From contig NZ_VZPF01000041.1 in NCBI RefSeq assembly GCF_008801695.1, positions 1 to 44,342 of the forward strand: a DNA stretch of 44,342 nt. Reading direction: 5' to 3'. The notes under the pieces were generated by a model. It was not told the DNA's origin and made no database searches. It worked only from the letters and a program-made list of their open reading frames with translations. The position numbers and the translations under genes are program-made. Below, one piece after another: positions 9,576 through 23,032 of the stretch; within the stretch, counting starts at the first letter, position 1, and every line of letters begins with the position of its first letter. The stretch is from Pantoea stewartii subsp. stewartii. Its GTDB lineage: Bacteria; Pseudomonadota; Gammaproteobacteria; Enterobacterales; Enterobacteriaceae.

Positions 9576-10619
9576 TTACTTATAAAGCGCTTTACCAGAA
9601 CTGTCTTTGATATTGGCTTTCCAGGCAGCACGGATCTGCTGAACCACGCTCTCCGGCAGGGTGGCATAATCCAGCGCATTGGCCGTTTTACCGCCATCTT
9701 TGTAGGCCCAGTCAAAGAACTTCAGGACTTCGGCACCTTTCGCCGCATTAGTCTGATCTTTGTAAATCAGGATAAAGGTGGTTGAGGTGATCGGCCATGC
9801 ATCATTGCCTTTCTGGAAGGTCAGATCCTGAGCAAACGATTTGCTCCAGTCTGCGCCTTTCGCGGCATTAGAGAAGCTGGTTTCGCTTGGCGCAACCGCT
9901 TTGCCGTCCGCATCCATCAGTTTGGTATAGGTCAGGTTATTCTGTTTGGCATACGCGTACTCAACGTAACCAATAGAACCTGGCAGACGCTGTACAAACG
10001 CTGCTACGCCATCGTTACCTTTACCGCCCAGACCGGTTGGCCAGTTAACGGTGTTGCCTTTACCAATTTTGCTGTTCCACTCTTCATTCACTTTCGCCAG
10101 GTAGCTGGTGAAAACGAAAGAGGTACCTGAGCCATCCGCGCGACGCACCACGTTGATGTTGGTATCGGGCAGTTTCACGCCTGGGTTCAGTTTAACAATC
10201 GCAGGATCGTTCCACTTTTTGATGTTACCCAGATAGATGTCGCCAACGGTTTTACCGTCCAGCGTCAGCTGACCAGATTTGATGCCTGGCAGGTTAACCG
10301 CCAGCACCACGCCACCGATTACGGTAGGGAACTGGAACAGACCATATTTCTGCAGATCTTCGTCTTTCATAGGCGCATCGGAGGCACCGAAATCAACGGT
10401 TTTGGCGATAATTTGTTTTACACCGCCAGATGAACCAATGCCCTGATAGTTGATTTTGCTACCGGTGGCTTGCTGATACTCTGCTGCCCACTTGGCATAA
10501 ACCGGCGCCGGGAATGTACCGCCAGCACCGGTCAGATCGGTGGCTGCAAATGCAGAAACCGCACTAACGGCAAGAGAGGCGGCGAGGATTCGGGCTACGG
10601 TGCTACGCATCAGTGTCAT
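9576..10619 (-). CDS. pstS: periplasmic phosphate-binding protein PstS
   Basis: Captures phosphate in the periplasm and hands it to PstCA. The 347 residues begin with a Sec signal peptide ([25 protein letters not shown], cleavage probably after AFA near residue 25; E. coli total 346). Phosphate-binding segments typical of PstS are visible: the [11 protein letters not shown] start, [19 protein letters not shown] and [12 protein letters not shown] strong GGAGGGAA ribosome site precedes the ATG. First gene of the operon, directly downstream of the Pho-box array at 10694-10744. Confidence 0.98.
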   Translation of the reverse strand: MTLMRSTVARILAASLAVSAVSAFAATDLTGAGGTFPAPVYAKWAAEYQQATGSKINYQGIGSSGGVKQIIAKTVDFGASDAPMKDEDLQKYGLFQFPTVIGGVVLAVNLPGIKSGQLTLDGKTVGDIYLGNIKKWNDPAIVKLNPGVKLPDTNINVVRRADGSGTSFVFTSYLAKVNEEWNSKIGKGNTVNWPTGLGGKGNDGVAAFVQRLPGSIGYVEYAYAKQNNLTYTKLMDADGKAVAPSETSFSNAAKGADWSKSFAQDLTFQKGNDAWPITSTTFILIYKDQTNAAKGAEVLKFFDWAYKDGGKTANALDYATLPESVVQQIRAAWKANIKDSSGKALYK

Positions 10620-10693
10620 GTTCCCTCCAGGGGAGAAAAGTCAGGCTAAGTGCCTTTTTAGTAAGAGTCAGTGATTGCTGCAGGAGGGAAAAT

Positions 10694-10744
10694 AGGACAG
10701 TTTAGTGACAGAAAAATGTAGTTAATATTACAGTTATATGACAG
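10694..10744 (-). promoter_or_regulatory. Pho-box array (PhoB operator) of pstS
   Basis: On the minus strand CTGTCATATAACTGTAAT (10744-10727) and CTGTCACTAAACTGTCCT (10711-10694) are near-consensus PhoB boxes. The CTGTNAN half-sites start at 10744, 10733, 10711 and 10700, all in 11-bp register, with a degenerate unit (TAACTAC) at 10722. This predicts PhoB-phosphate activation of pstSCAB-phoU under phosphate starvation. The small broken gene at 10795 starts divergently from the same interval. Confidence 0.88.
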
Positions 10745-10794
10745 GCACAATTATTGCTCATTTCATGAGACTCCTCTCGAAAAGGACATGTTCG

Positions 10795-11172
10795 ATGAGA
10801 TTTATGAAGAAGCTTCTGGTGTGCAATGTCGTCCTGCTCTGTACGCTTACAGGCGGAAGATACGACACCCACGATTCATTTAGATAAATTTTATACCGCA
10901 GCTAATAACAGAGGCGCTCTGGCTATATTGGGTTATTACGGCACCGTTAAACAATCATCCGTCGATGTTGAAGGTGTTATTGCAATGAAAGATAAGATTA
11001 AAGACTTAACAAAAACGCTATAAAATCATGCAAATATCCTCAGTCAACTCGCCAAAAGCTAAGCAACAATGAGGATACGATCAATAACCTGCAGCGTTCA
11101 CTCGATGAGGCTAACCGCAAAATCAGCGAGCAACAGCGTGCACTGGAGCAATGCAGTAGCAAGATCAAATAA
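10795..11172 (+). pseudogene. decayed gene for a small exported coiled-coil protein
   Basis: A ribosome site (AAAGGAC) and ATG 10795 open a signal-peptide-like sequence (MRFMKKLLVCNVVLLCTLTGG) that could end in a lipobox. That frame soon stops. The +1 frame continues with AEDTTPTIHLDKFYTAANN and on to KIKDLTKTL, where a TAA (11021-11023) interrupts; translation past it reads NHANILSQLAKS. A second shift near 11058 restores the first frame (SNNEDTINNLQRSLDEANR and on to CSSKIK, stop 11170-11172), a heptad-like coiled coil. Two frameshifts and one nonsense codon in 378 bases imply true decay of a protein of about 125 residues. No family recognised. It lies divergent to pstS, so it may once have been Pho-controlled. 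Confidence 0.55.
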
Positions 11173-11205
11173 ATGAAACGCGTGAATCCCGTCGGGGATT
11201 CACGC
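11166..11205 (-). terminator. Rho-independent terminator of glmUS
   Basis: GCGTGAATCCC and GGGATTCACGC form a perfect 11-bp stem with a 4-base loop, 11 bases after the glmS stop; on the minus strand it is followed by the T-rich GTTTCATTTATTTG. Confidence 0.85.
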
Positions 11206-11215
11206 ATAAGATGCA

Positions 11216-13045
11216 TTACTCGACCGTTACCGATTTCGCCAGGTTACGCGGCTGATCCACATCGGTGCCTTTGATCAGGGCCACATGATAGGAGAGCAGC
11301 TGGAGCGGCACGGTATAGAAGATAGGCGCAATGGCCTCTTCGACGTGCGGCAGAGGAATGATTTTCATTCCTTCGCTGTCACTGAAACCGGCATCCTGAT
11401 CGGCAAACACGTACAGCAGACCGCCACGTGCGCGTACTTCTTCGATATTCGATTTCAGCTTCTCTAACAGTTCATTGTTCGGTGCCACCACAATGACCGG
11501 CATATCGGCATCGATCAACGCCAGCGGACCGTGCTTGAGTTCACCTGCCGCATAGGCTTCCGCATGAATATACGAGATCTCCTTCAGCTTGAGCGCCCCT
11601 TCCATCGCTATAGGGTACTGATCACCACGGCCAAGGAACAGGGCATGGTGCTTATCAGAGAAATCTTCGGCCAGGTTTTCAATCAGCTTGTCCTGCGCCA
11701 GCATTTGCTCAATGCGGCTTGGCAGAGCCTGCAGACCATGCACAATTTCGTGCTCTTTTTCTGCGGACATGCCGTTCAGGCGACCGAGTTTTGCCACCAG
11801 CATCAGCAGTACGGTCAGTTGAGTGGTAAAGGCCTTTGTAGAGGCTACACCAATCTCCGTACCCGCTTTGGTCATCAGCGCCAGATCGGATTCACGTACC
11901 AGCGACGAACCCGCGACGTTACAGATAGCCAGCGATCCCAGGTACCCCAGCTCTTTCGACAGGCGCAGCGCGGCCAGCGTATCCGCCGTTTCCCCCGACT
12001 GGGACAGGGTAATCAGCAGGCTGTTTTTACGTACCGCCGATTTACGGTAGCGGAATTCGGACGCAATCTCGACATCACAAGGGAGGTTTGCCAGCGCCTC
12101 GAACCAGTAACGCGAGACCATGCCAGAGTTGTAAGAAGTGCCACAGGCGATGATCTGGATGTGCTCAACCTTGCTGAGCAGCGCTTCTGCATTTGGCCCC
12201 AGTTCGCTGAGATCGACTGCACCGTGATTAAAACGCCCCGTTAAGGTGTTTTTAATCGCATTTGGCTGCTCATAGATCTCTTTTTGCATGTAATGGCGAT
12301 AGATACCTTTATCGCCGGCATCGTACTGTACGCTGGATTCGATCTCATCGCGGCGCACGGTATTACCCGCACGATCGACGATCGTAACATCGCGACGGCT
12401 GATTTCAGCGATATCGCCCTCTTCCAGATAAATAAAGCGGCGAGTGGCCGGCAACAGGGCCAGTTGGTCAGAAGCAATGAAGTTTTCACCCACACCACGA
12501 CCGATCACCAGTGGGCTGCCTGAACGGGCGGCCACCAGACACGATGGATCGCGACTGTCCATGATCACCATGCCATAGGCACCGCGTAGTTGGGGAATCA
12601 CACGCTGCACGACTTCACGCAGCGAACCGCCCTTTTTCTGCTCCAGATGAACCAGATGCGCTACCACTTCGGTATCGGTTTCTGAGCTGAAATGGTAACC
12701 CTGTGCAATCAGCGCTTCACGAAGCGGCTCATGGTTTTCGATAATACCGTTGTGCACTATAACGATGTGCTCAGAAACGTGCGGATGCGCATTGGCCTCT
12801 GAGGGTTCGCCATGGGTTGCCCAGCGCGTATGCGCGATACCGGTTCCGCCGTTCAGGGGTTGTTCTTCCGCTGCGGCAGCCAGCATCTGAACTTTGCCCA
12901 GACGACGCAGACGGGTGATATGGCCTTGCTGATCGACGACGGCCAGACCGGCTGAGTCATAACCGCGGTATTCCAGGCGGCGTAAACCTTCTAACAAAAT
13001 TTCTGCGATATCACGTTGTGCTACTGCACCAACAATTCCACACAT
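11216..13045 (-). CDS. glmS: glutamine-fructose-6-phosphate aminotransferase GlmS
   Basis: Makes glucosamine 6-phosphate from fructose 6-phosphate and glutamine, the committed step to peptidoglycan and LPS amino sugars. The 609 residues equal E. coli Glm[13 protein letters not shown] gives the N-terminal nucleophile Cys2 of the class II glutaminase domain (about 1-240); two SIS sugar-isomerase domains follow, with [10 protein letters not shown] and [13 protein letters not shown], and the C-terminus ends LAKSVTVE. It lies 145 bases after glmU. In E. coli the glmUS message is processed between the two genes and glmS is controlled by small RNAs GlmZ/GlmY; whether that holds here is inferred. Confidence 0.98.
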   Translation of the reverse strand: MCGIVGAVAQRDIAEILLEGLRRLEYRGYDSAGLAVVDQQGHITRLRRLGKVQMLAAAAEEQPLNGGTGIAHTRWATHGEPSEANAHPHVSEHIVIVHNGIIENHEPLREALIAQGYHFSSETDTEVVAHLVHLEQKKGGSLREVVQRVIPQLRGAYGMVIMDSRDPSCLVAARSGSPLVIGRGVGENFIASDQLALLPATRRFIYLEEGDIAEISRRDVTIVDRAGNTVRRDEIESSVQYDAGDKGIYRHYMQKEIYEQPNAIKNTLTGRFNHGAVDLSELGPNAEALLSKVEHIQIIACGTSYNSGMVSRYWFEALANLPCDVEIASEFRYRKSAVRKNSLLITLSQSGETADTLAALRLSKELGYLGSLAICNVAGSSLVRESDLALMTKAGTEIGVASTKAFTTQLTVLLMLVAKLGRLNGMSAEKEHEIVHGLQALPSRIEQMLAQDKLIENLAEDFSDKHHALFLGRGDQYPIAMEGALKLKEISYIHAEAYAAGELKHGPLALIDADMPVIVVAPNNELLEKLKSNIEEVRARGGLLYVFADQDAGFSDSEGMKIIPLPHVEEAIAPIFYTVPLQLLSYHVALIKGTDVDQPRNLAKSVTVE

Positions 13046-13163
13046 AAGTTATTTCCTGACTTCATGGCTGTTTGCCATTGCGTTGTCATATGACCTGATA
13101 GTCCGGCATTGCCGGTTCCCCGAGCCTTGTAGAGAGTGGGGATTATAGTTTTGGTACTGCAAG

Positions 13164-13184
13164 CGGCCCGTTTAGCCCGGGCCG
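13164..13184 (-). other. hairpin in the glmU-glmS spacer
   Basis: CGGCCCG (13164-13170) pairs with CGGGCCG (13178-13184) just beyond the glmU stop codon. In E. coli RNase E cuts at the glmU stop to separate the messages; this stem lies right beside the equivalent spot. The remaining 120 bases to glmS show no other clear element. Confidence 0.4.
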
Positions 13185-13190
13185 TAAAAA

Positions 13191-14561
13191 TTATTTTTTC
13201 TTCTGCGGGCGCTGCCAGCCGGCTTTGTGATTCTGCTCTTTACGGTTATAGACCAGATCGGCAGTGGAAATGTCTTTCATCACCGTTGTTCCGGCGGCAA
13301 TCGTTGCGCCTGCCGCCACACTCACCGGTGCGACCAGCTGCGTATCCGAGCCAACAAATACATTGTCACCAATAACGGTTTTGAATTTGTTTGCGCCATC
13401 GTAATTGCAGGTAATCGTCCCTGCACCGATATTCACATTGGCGCCGATCTCCGCATCACCCAGATAAGACAGGTGACCTGCTTTAGAGCCTTTCCCGAGT
13501 CGGGCTTTTTTCATTTCAACGAAATTGCCGACGTGGGCGGCCTGGGCCAGTTCACTGCCGGGACGTAAACGCGCGAACGGGCCGACCGTACAGTCAGTGG
13601 CCAGATTCGCATCCTCGATCACCGAATAGGGGCTAATCTCGCAATCATCGCTGATGACGCTGTTTTTAATGACGCAGCCCGCACCAATTTTGACCCGGTT
13701 GCCCAACGTTACCTGGCCTTCAATAATGACGTTGACGTCGATCTCAACGTCCCGACCATGCTGCAGCGTGCCGCGCAGGTCGAAGCGTGCCGGATCGCGT
13801 AGCATAACGCCCGCAAGCAGCAGTTTTTCTGCCTGCTCCTGCTGGTAAGTGCGCTCGAGAGTTGCCAGTTGCAGACGGTTATTTACGCCATCAGTTTCGC
13901 TATTGCGTGCCGGGTGTACCGCATTGATGACCCGACCTTCCTGATGCGCCAGGGCAATGATGTCGGTGATGTAATATTCACCCTGAGCATTATTATTGGT
14001 AAGTTTTGCCAGCCAGCGTTTTAGATCACCACCGTTAGCGATCAGGATGCCAGTATTGATTTCATTAATGGCCAGTTGCGCAGGGCTGGCATCTTTCTGC
14101 TCAATAATGCCGACGATGGTGCCATTTTCACGCACGATGCGGCCGTAGCCCGTAGGGTTATCCAGTACGACGGTTAACAGTCCAATCCCGCCTTCCGGCT
14201 TCGCGTCGCGCAGACGTTGTAATGTCTCTTCAGAAATCAGCGGAACATCACCATAAAGCATCATGATGTCTTCGTCGTCTGCAAAGTGCGGAGCTGCCTG
14301 CTGCATGGCATGCCCGGTACCGAGTTGTTCTGCCTGCAACACCCAGTTAACGGCACTGTCGGTTAACGTGGCTTTGAGCTGGTCACCGCCGTGTCCGTAA
14401 ACCAGATGAACCTGTTGCGCACCCAGCCCTTTTGCGGCATCAATGACGTGCTGAACCATCGGTTTACCTGCCAGCGTATGCAAGACTTTTGGCAGATCGG
14501 AATACATACGGGTGCCCTTGCCAGCCGCAAGAATCACCACACTCATCGCACTGTTAGACAT
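13191..14561 (-). CDS. glmU: bifunctional UDP-GlcNAc pyrophosphorylase/GlcN-1-P acetyltransferase GlmU
   Basis: Performs the last two cytoplasmic steps to UDP-GlcNAc: acetylation of glucosamine 1-phosphate and uridylyl transfer. The N-terminal pyrophosphorylase domain shows [23 protein letters not shown] (about 11-33); the C-terminal half is a left-handed beta helix of hexapeptide repeats ([26 protein letters not shown]) with the acetyltransferase active site. I chose ATG 14561 (MSNSAMSVV) because it gives 456 residues, the E. coli length, with AGGA nine bases upstream; an upstream in-frame start at 14609 would add 16 unconserved residues. Forms an operon with glmS. Confidence 0.97.
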   Translation of the reverse strand: MSNSAMSVVILAAGKGTRMYSDLPKVLHTLAGKPMVQHVIDAAKGLGAQQVHLVYGHGGDQLKATLTDSAVNWVLQAEQLGTGHAMQQAAPHFADDEDIMMLYGDVPLISEETLQRLRDAKPEGGIGLLTVVLDNPTGYGRIVRENGTIVGIIEQKDASPAQLAINEINTGILIANGGDLKRWLAKLTNNNAQGEYYITDIIALAHQEGRVINAVHPARNSETDGVNNRLQLATLERTYQQEQAEKLLLAGVMLRDPARFDLRGTLQHGRDVEIDVNVIIEGQVTLGNRVKIGAGCVIKNSVISDDCEISPYSVIEDANLATDCTVGPFARLRPGSELAQAAHVGNFVEMKKARLGKGSKAGHLSYLGDAEIGANVNIGAGTITCNYDGANKFKTVIGDNVFVGSDTQLVAPVSVAAGATIAAGTTVMKDISTADLVYNRKEQNHKAGWQRPQKKK

Positions 14562-14671
14562 ATCTATCCTGACTGATTTTTGACTGAGGAACGTTAAACG
14601 ATTTAGCACTGAGATTACTACATTTTTCTCGTTCCGAAATTAGCTATTATCCCGCTATCCGGGCTTCAGAT

Positions 14672-14703
14672 AAAAAAAATGCCAGCCCAATGGGCTGGCA
14701 TTT
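14672..14703 (-). terminator. Rho-independent terminator of the atp operon
   Basis: AAATGCCAGCCC and GGGCTGGCATTT pair perfectly around a 3-base loop and are followed on the minus strand by eight Ts. It lies 20 bases past atpC. Confidence 0.95.
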
Positions 14704-14722
14704 CGTGACGCATAAAGCCGGA

Positions 14723-15142
14723 TTACATCGCTTTTTTGGTCAGCTCGATCACGCGCAGTTTGGCAATGGCTTTCGCCAGTTCTGCAGAAGCCTGAGCATA
14801 GTCCACGTCGCCGTGGCTGCTGTTCATATGCTCTTCTGCTTTACGTTTTGCTTCCAGGGCACGCGCTTCGTCCAGATCGGTACCGCGAATAGCGGTATCG
14901 GCCAGAACGGTAGTGCTGCCAGGCTGCACTTCCAGCACGCCGCCAGAGAGGTAAATAAACTCCTCTTCGCCGTGCTGTTTCACGATACGGATCATTCCAG
15001 GCTTAATGGCAGTCAGCAGCGGGGCGTGGCCAGGGAAAATCCCCAGTTCACCTTCGCTACCTGACACCTGAATTTTCTGTACCAGACTAGAGAACAGTTG
15101 GCTCTCTGCACTGACAACATCCAGGTGATAAGTCATAGCCAT
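14723..15142 (-). CDS. atpC: ATP synthase F1 epsilon subunit
   Basis: Part of the central stalk and an inhibitory regulator of F1. The 139 residues equal E. coli and keep the beta-sandwich segments [17 protein letters not shown] and [13 protein letters not shown] plus the C-terminal helical hairpin ending VIELTKKAM. Last gene of the atp operon, 24 bases after atpD and just before the terminator. Confidence 0.97.
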   Translation of the reverse strand: MAMTYHLDVVSAESQLFSSLVQKIQVSGSEGELGIFPGHAPLLTAIKPGMIRIVKQHGEEEFIYLSGGVLEVQPGSTTVLADTAIRGTDLDEARALEAKRKAEEHMNSSHGDVDYAQASAELAKAIAKLRVIELTKKAM

Positions 15143-15166
15143 AATTTTCCTCCTGGGAAACCGTTA

Positions 15167-16594
<1,428 letters not shown>

Positions 16595-17461
16595 TTAAAC
16601 CGCGGAGGCTCCCGAGACGATCTCGGTAAGTTCCTGGGTGATGCTGGCCTGACGAGCTTTGTTGTAAACCAACTGCAGCTCTTTGATCAGATTTCCGCCG
16701 TTATCGGTTGCAGCTTTCATCGCCACCATACGTGCGGCCTGCTCACTGGCCAGGTTTTCCACCACACCCTGATAAACCTGCGATTCGACATAGCGACGCA
16801 GCAGCGTATCCAGCAGCGCTTTCGGATCGGGCTCGTACAGGTAATCCCAGGTCTTCGCCTTCATCTCTTCTTCACCTTCCGCTGGCGGTAACGGCAGCAG
16901 TTGGGTAATGGTCGGAGTCTGAGACATGGTGTTGTTGAACTTGTTGTTAACAATGTACAGCTTGTCGATACGGCCTTCATCGTAGGCCTGCAACATCACT
17001 TTTACTGGGCCAATAAGATCAGACAGCGCAGGCTTATCGCCCATGCCAGTGACCTGTGCCACTACATTGCCACCAACAGCGCCGAAGAATGACACGCCTT
17101 TCGATCCCACAATGGCCAGATCGCTCTGTACGCCTTTGTCGGACCAGGCCTTCATCTCTGCCAGCAATTTTTTGAACAGGTTAACGTTCAAACCACCACA
17201 AAGCCCGCGGTCAGTCGAAACGACCAGGTAGCCGACGCGCTTAACGTCGCGCTCATCCAGGTAAGGGTGCTTGTATTCCAGATTGCCTAACGCAAGGTGA
17301 CCAATCACTTTGCGCATGGTATCTGCATACGGACGGCTGGCCGCCATGCGTTCCTGCGTTTTACGCATTTTGGAGGCGGCGACCATTTCCATCGCTTTGG
17401 TGATCTTCTGCGTATTTTTTACGCTTCCAATCTTGGTACGTATTTCTTTTGCGCCGGCCAT
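16595..17461 (-). CDS. atpG: ATP synthase F1 gamma subunit
   Basis: Rotating central shaft of F1. The 288-residue protein (E. coli 287) has the conserved N-terminal coiled coil ([20 protein letters not shown]) and C-terminal helix ([20 protein letters not shown]). In order within the operon, 52 bases after atpA, with a GAGGAG-like site before its ATG. Confidence 0.97.
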   Translation of the reverse strand: MAGAKEIRTKIGSVKNTQKITKAMEMVAASKMRKTQERMAASRPYADTMRKVIGHLALGNLEYKHPYLDERDVKRVGYLVVSTDRGLCGGLNVNLFKKLLAEMKAWSDKGVQSDLAIVGSKGVSFFGAVGGNVVAQVTGMGDKPALSDLIGPVKVMLQAYDEGRIDKLYIVNNKFNNTMSQTPTITQLLPLPPAEGEEEMKAKTWDYLYEPDPKALLDTLLRRYVESQVYQGVVENLASEQAARMVAMKAATDNGGNLIKELQLVYNKARQASITQELTEIVSGASAV

Positions 17462-17513
17462 TAGCTTCTCCTCAAAGCCTTGCGGCCTGCCTTTTCAGAC
17501 AAGCCGCCAGACA

Positions 17514-19055
17514 TTACCAGGACTGGGTTGCTTTAAACGTCTCAAGGAGGCCTTTCAGCTTCTCTTCGATGTCGTTATTGAAGTTACCAGACTGGTTGAT
17601 TTCAGCCATCAGCTCGGCGTGATCGCGATCTGCGAACGCCAGCAGAGCCGCTTCGAAGCTACCAATTTTTGCCAGCTCAACGTCGTTCAGATAGCCGCGT
17701 TCCGCTGCGAAAAGAACCAGCCCCTGTTGCGCGACAGACATCGGCGCATACTGTTTCTGCTTCAGCAGCTCGGTCACTTTCTGACCGTGGCTCAGCTGTT
17801 TACGGGTTGCATCGTCCAGATCAGACGCAAACTGGGAGAATGCAGCCAGTTCACGGTACTGTGCCAGCGCGGTACGAATACCACCGGACAGTTTCTTGAT
17901 GATCTTGGTCTGAGCAGCACCACCTACACGGGATACAGAGATACCCGGGTTAACAGCCGGACGGATACCGGAGTTGAACAGGTTAGATTCCAGGAAGATC
18001 TGACCATCAGTAATCGAGATTACGTTGGTCGGAACGAACGCAGAAACGTCACCCGCCTGAGTTTCGATGATAGGCAGTGCGGTCAGAGAACCGGTCTGGC
18101 CTTTTACTTCACCATTGGTGAAGCGCTCAACGTAGTCAGCGCTAACGCGTGATGCACGCTCCAGCAGGCGAGAGTGGAGATAGAACACGTCGCCCGGGAA
18201 TGCTTCACGACCTGGTGGACGGCGCAGCAGCAGAGAAATCTGACGGTATGCAACAGCCTGCTTAGACAGATCATCGTATACGATCAGCGCATCTTCACCG
18301 CGGTCACGGAAGTATTCGCCCATGGCGCAACCCGCATACGGAGCCAGGTACTGCAGTGCAGCAGACTCAGATGCAGAAGCCACAACAACGATGGTGTTAG
18401 ACAGCGCACCGTGTTCTTCCAGTTTACGTACCACGTTAGAAATGGTTGACGCTTTCTGACCAATCGCAACGTAGACACACGTGATGCCTGAATCACGCTG
18501 GTTGATGATGGCGTCGATTGCCATCGCGGTTTTACCGGTCTGACGGTCACCGATGATCAGCTCACGCTGGCCACGGCCGATTGGAATCATCGCATCGACA
18601 GATTTGTAACCCGTCTGAACAGGCTGGTCTACGGACTGACGATCGATAACACCGGGTGCAATCACTTCGACTGGCGAGAAGCCGTCGTTGTCGATTGCGC
18701 CTTTACCGTCGATAGGTGCACCCAGGGTGTTCACCACGCGGCCCAGCAGGCCACGGCCAACCGGTACTTCCAGAATACGGCCAGTACACTTGACCTTCAT
18801 GCCTTCGGCCAGGTCAGCATACGGACCCATCACCACGGCACCTACAGAGTCACGCTCGAGGTTCAGGGCGATAGCGTAACGGTTTCCCGGCAGGGAAATC
18901 ATCTCACCCTGCATTACATCGGCCAGGCCGTGTACGCGGATGATACCGTCACTTACAGAAACAATAGTACCTTCATTGTGAGCTTCGCTCACGACATTGA
19001 ACTGAGCAATGCGCTGCTTGATCAGTTCGCTGATTTCGGTGGAATTCAGTTGCAT
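17514..19055 (-). CDS. atpA: ATP synthase F1 alpha subunit
   Basis: Non-catalytic nucleotide-binding subunit of the F1 hexamer; 513 residues as in E. coli. P-loop GDRQTGKTA (about 169-177), the [17 protein letters not shown] block and the [10 protein letters not shown] segment are present. Fourteen bases separate it from atpH. Confidence 0.98.
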   Translation of the reverse strand: MQLNSTEISELIKQRIAQFNVVSEAHNEGTIVSVSDGIIRVHGLADVMQGEMISLPGNRYAIALNLERDSVGAVVMGPYADLAEGMKVKCTGRILEVPVGRGLLGRVVNTLGAPIDGKGAIDNDGFSPVEVIAPGVIDRQSVDQPVQTGYKSVDAMIPIGRGQRELIIGDRQTGKTAMAIDAIINQRDSGITCVYVAIGQKASTISNVVRKLEEHGALSNTIVVVASASESAALQYLAPYAGCAMGEYFRDRGEDALIVYDDLSKQAVAYRQISLLLRRPPGREAFPGDVFYLHSRLLERASRVSADYVERFTNGEVKGQTGSLTALPIIETQAGDVSAFVPTNVISITDGQIFLESNLFNSGIRPAVNPGISVSRVGGAAQTKIIKKLSGGIRTALAQYRELAAFSQFASDLDDATRKQLSHGQKVTELLKQKQYAPMSVAQQGLVLFAAERGYLNDVELAKIGSFEAALLAFADRDHAELMAEINQSGNFNNDIEEKLKGLLETFKATQSW

Positions 19056-19069
19056 ATGCTCCAGTCCCC

Positions 19070-19603
19070 TTAAGACTGCAAGACGTCTGCCAGACGGTCA
19101 AGACGGCCGCGTACGCTGCCATCAATCACCAGATCACCCGAACGGATGATCACGCCTGCCATCACAGACTTATCAATTTTGCAATTCAGCTTAACTTTGC
19201 GTGACAGACGTTTTTCCATCGCGGCGCTGATTTTAGTCAGCTGGTCGTCACTCAGCGTGCTGGCAGAAATGACATCCACTTCGGCCGTCGCTTCATACGC
19301 GTCCCGAAGTTGAATGAATTGCGCCAGTACAGCTGGAAGCGCTGTCAAACGTCCGTTTTCCGCCATCACCTTAATCAGGTTCTGCGCGGGTTCATCCAGT
19401 TGATCACCACAGACTGCGTTAAACGAGGCAGCCAACGCTTCAGGTGCTAACGCACCGGAAAGCAGGTCAGCCATCTGTTCATTGGCAGCCACTTCTGCGG
19501 CAAACGCCAGCATCTTTTGCCAGCGTTCAATACTTTGATGCTCAACAGCAAAGTCAAAAGCTGCTTTGGCGTAGGGGCGAGCTACAGTAATCAGATCAGA
19601 CAT
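19070..19603 (-). CDS. atpH: ATP synthase F1 delta subunit
   Basis: Connects the peripheral b stalk to the top of F1. The 177 residues (same as E. coli) include the conserved start [16 protein letters not shown] and the C-terminal [22 protein letters not shown] motif. Lies between atpF (14-base gap) and atpA. Confidence 0.97.
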   Translation of the reverse strand: MSDLITVARPYAKAAFDFAVEHQSIERWQKMLAFAAEVAANEQMADLLSGALAPEALAASFNAVCGDQLDEPAQNLIKVMAENGRLTALPAVLAQFIQLRDAYEATAEVDVISASTLSDDQLTKISAAMEKRLSRKVKLNCKIDKSVMAGVIIRSGDLVIDGSVRGRLDRLADVLQS

Positions 19604-19617
19604 CAGCCCCTCCCTCC

Positions 19618-20088
19618 TTACAGTTCAGCGACCAGTTTATCAACGATGTCGCTGTTAGCAGCTTCATCCACGGAACGTTCGATGATCTTCTCGGCGCCAG
19701 CCATTGCCAGCAACGCGACTTGCTTACGCAGTTCTTCACGTGCACGTTTACGCTCGGCGTCAATTTCAGCCTGCGCTTGTGCCACGATGCGAGTACGTTC
19801 GTTATCAGCTTCAGTCTTGGCTTCGTCCAGAATCTGCGTGCGACGCTTGTTCGCCTGCTCGATAATGACCTGAGCTTCCTCTTTCGCTTTTTTCAGCTGG
19901 TCGGTCGCATTAGCCTGCGCGAGATACAAATCTTTCTTCGCGCGTTCAGCAGAAGCAAGGCCTTCAGCAATTTCTTTCTGGCGCTTTTCGATGGCAGCCA
20001 TAATCGGCGGCCATACGTACTTCATGCAGAACGCGACAAACAGGATGAACGCGATGGCCTGGCCGAGGATTGTTGCATTAATGTTCAC
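19618..20088 (-). CDS. atpF: ATP synthase Fo subunit b
   Basis: Peripheral stator stalk: one N-terminal membrane helix ([20 protein letters not shown], residues 8-27) then a long charged coiled coil. The 156 residues equal E. coli. About 100 bases with two hairpins separate it from atpE, which fits the lower b copy number (2) relative to c (about 10). Confidence 0.97.
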   Translation of the reverse strand: MNINATILGQAIAFILFVAFCMKYVWPPIMAAIEKRQKEIAEGLASAERAKKDLYLAQANATDQLKKAKEEAQVIIEQANKRRTQILDEAKTEADNERTRIVAQAQAEIDAERKRAREELRKQVALLAMAGAEKIIERSVDEAANSDIVDKLVAEL

Positions 20089-20107
20089 AGCACAATGCCT
20101 CTAATTA

Positions 20108-20458
<351 letters not shown>

Positions 20459-20478
20459 GCGTATTTTTGAGAAAAAAA

Positions 20479-21689
<1,211 letters not shown>

Positions 21690-21732
21690 GACGCTGATAC
21701 TCTCCTACCCCTTTAGGGGTATGTCGCGTGTC

Positions 21733-21763
21733 GTATAAGACTGCCTTTGTGCATTTGAGTCAA
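21733..21763 (-). promoter_or_regulatory. candidate sigma-70 promoter of the atp operon
   Basis: On the minus strand TTGACT (21763-21758) and TTATAC (21738-21733) are separated by 19 bases, 44 bases before atpI. The spacing is longer than ideal, so the hexamer choice is tentative. A TACCCC/GGGGTA hairpin (about 21706-21721) follows in the leader. Confidence 0.4.
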
Positions 21764-22367
21764 GTAGCAAAAGCCGTGCAAATTATACGGGCCGCACCTG
21801 TGATTTCAATCGTTAAGTGAACAATTATCTAAATTTCTTTCCGAAAGACTATTTTTCCAAAGATAGAGAGCCGGTCGTTACGAATTACACGCCGAAAAGT
21901 TCGGTCGTCATGCTGTTTTAAAGCGTGCTTTAGATCACATAATAAGCATTCGCACCGTAGCCGGTTTTATCGTCCCGTAATTACCTGAGCTAAGAACCAA
22001 TAAATAAACCCTTTATGGACAGTCACTTAAAAATAATTACCGCCTCATTTTTTCGTAATGGCGATAAAAAGGGTCTATTGACATCGAAGACGGGTTCAGA
22101 ATCGTAAAATGCTTATTCCCCGTGACCACATTTCATTGCCGTTTAACCGGATAATGGGTGATTCACACCTGGAAAATTCCAGGAATGCGTGATTATTTTG
22201 ATAAAAAGTTGTGAAGTAAAAGTTAAATGTGAAAAAGTTTTTCAGATAATTTCCGCGTGGGTATTTAACATTGCGAGGTGAAATAACCGATGAGACAAAT
22301 GTCGCCCTACCGCATCTTTGGTAACACATGCACCATGCCTCGTCGTCGCGCACGGTGCAAACTTCAG
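21764..22367. other. non-coding region between rsmG and atpI
   Basis: About 600 AT-rich bases without a credible gene; short frames here lack ribosome sites and conserved features. It holds a perfect palindrome CCTGGAA-AA-TTCCAGG (22168-22183) and a hairpin just past rsmG (GCACCATGC at 22330-22338 against GCACGGTGC at 22350-22358, one mismatch), which may end rsmG transcripts. The right part probably carries additional atp control sequence. Confidence 0.4.
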
Positions 22368-22985
22368 CTATTCACGTCCGATAATGACCAGGTGACGTTC
22401 ACCCTCAAGCTGGGGTACCCGCAATGCAACCACGCTATCAAGCGCATAGCCCGCAGGCAGGTTGGCAATTTCATCATCAGGCCGTACGCCTTTAAGAGCA
22501 TAAAAGTGGCCGTCTTCCGCCGGTAAGTGGTGGCACCAGCTCACCATATCGTCCAGGGAGGCAAAGGCACGGCTGATGACGCCGTCAAATGGCGGCTCTG
22601 CAGGAAAGTCCTCTACCCTGCTCTGCACTGGCGTGATATTGGTCAAACCGAGTTCATGCTGGACCTGCCGTAAAAAACGCACACGCTTACCGAGGCTGTC
22701 CAGTAAAGTGAAATGCGCATCAGGCATGACGATGGACAGAGGAATACCAGGTAAGCCCGGCCCTGTCCCGACATCGATAAAGCGGGCACCTTTAAGATGC
22801 GGCGCAACCACAATGCTGTCCAGAATATGGCGCACCAGCATCTGCTGGGGATCCCGTACGGACGTCAGATTGTAGGCTTTATTCCATTTATCCAGCAGCC
22901 CGACGTAGGCTACCAGTTGCTGTTTTTGTTGATCGGTAAGAGAAATGTTTGCCGCTTGCAGCAGCGAAGTGAGTTTGTTGATCAC
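22368..22985 (-). CDS. rsmG: 16S rRNA (guanine527-N7)-methyltransferase RsmG
   Basis: Methylates G527 of 16S rRNA in the 530 loop; loss gives low-level streptomycin resistance in E. coli. The 205 residues (E. coli 207) have the SAM motif [16 protein letters not shown] (about 69-84) and the conserved [13 protein letters not shown] segment. The start codon is GTG, as in E. coli. Follows mnmG by 47 bases that contain a hairpin. Confidence 0.97.
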   Translation of the reverse strand: MINKLTSLLQAANISLTDQQKQQLVAYVGLLDKWNKAYNLTSVRDPQQMLVRHILDSIVVAPHLKGARFIDVGTGPGLPGIPLSIVMPDAHFTLLDSLGKRVRFLRQVQHELGLTNITPVQSRVEDFPAEPPFDGVISRAFASLDDMVSWCHHLPAEDGHFYALKGVRPDDEIANLPAGYALDSVVALRVPQLEGERHLVIIGRE

Positions 22986-23004
22986 AGCATAAGTCCAGTC
23001 AGCG

Positions 23005-23024
23005 GGGGCGGGTAAGCCCGCCCC
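23005..23024 (-). other. hairpin between mnmG and rsmG
   Basis: GGGGCGGG and CCCGCCCC form a perfect 8-bp GC stem around TAAG. No U-run follows, so it may limit rather than end transcription into rsmG. Confidence 0.55.
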
Positions 23025-23032
23025 GGTTCAGA

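Noticed and set aside
11531..12244. 237-residue plus-strand frame inside glmS
   Set aside because: Antisense shadow of a highly conserved gene; composition reflects the glmS codons, no start signal.
17310..18152. 280-residue plus-strand frame across atpG-atpA
   Set aside because: It spans two real genes and their gap in antisense, a byproduct of strong codon bias.
22290..22526. 78-residue plus-strand frame over the rsmG end
   Set aside because: No ribosome site and it runs antisense into rsmG.
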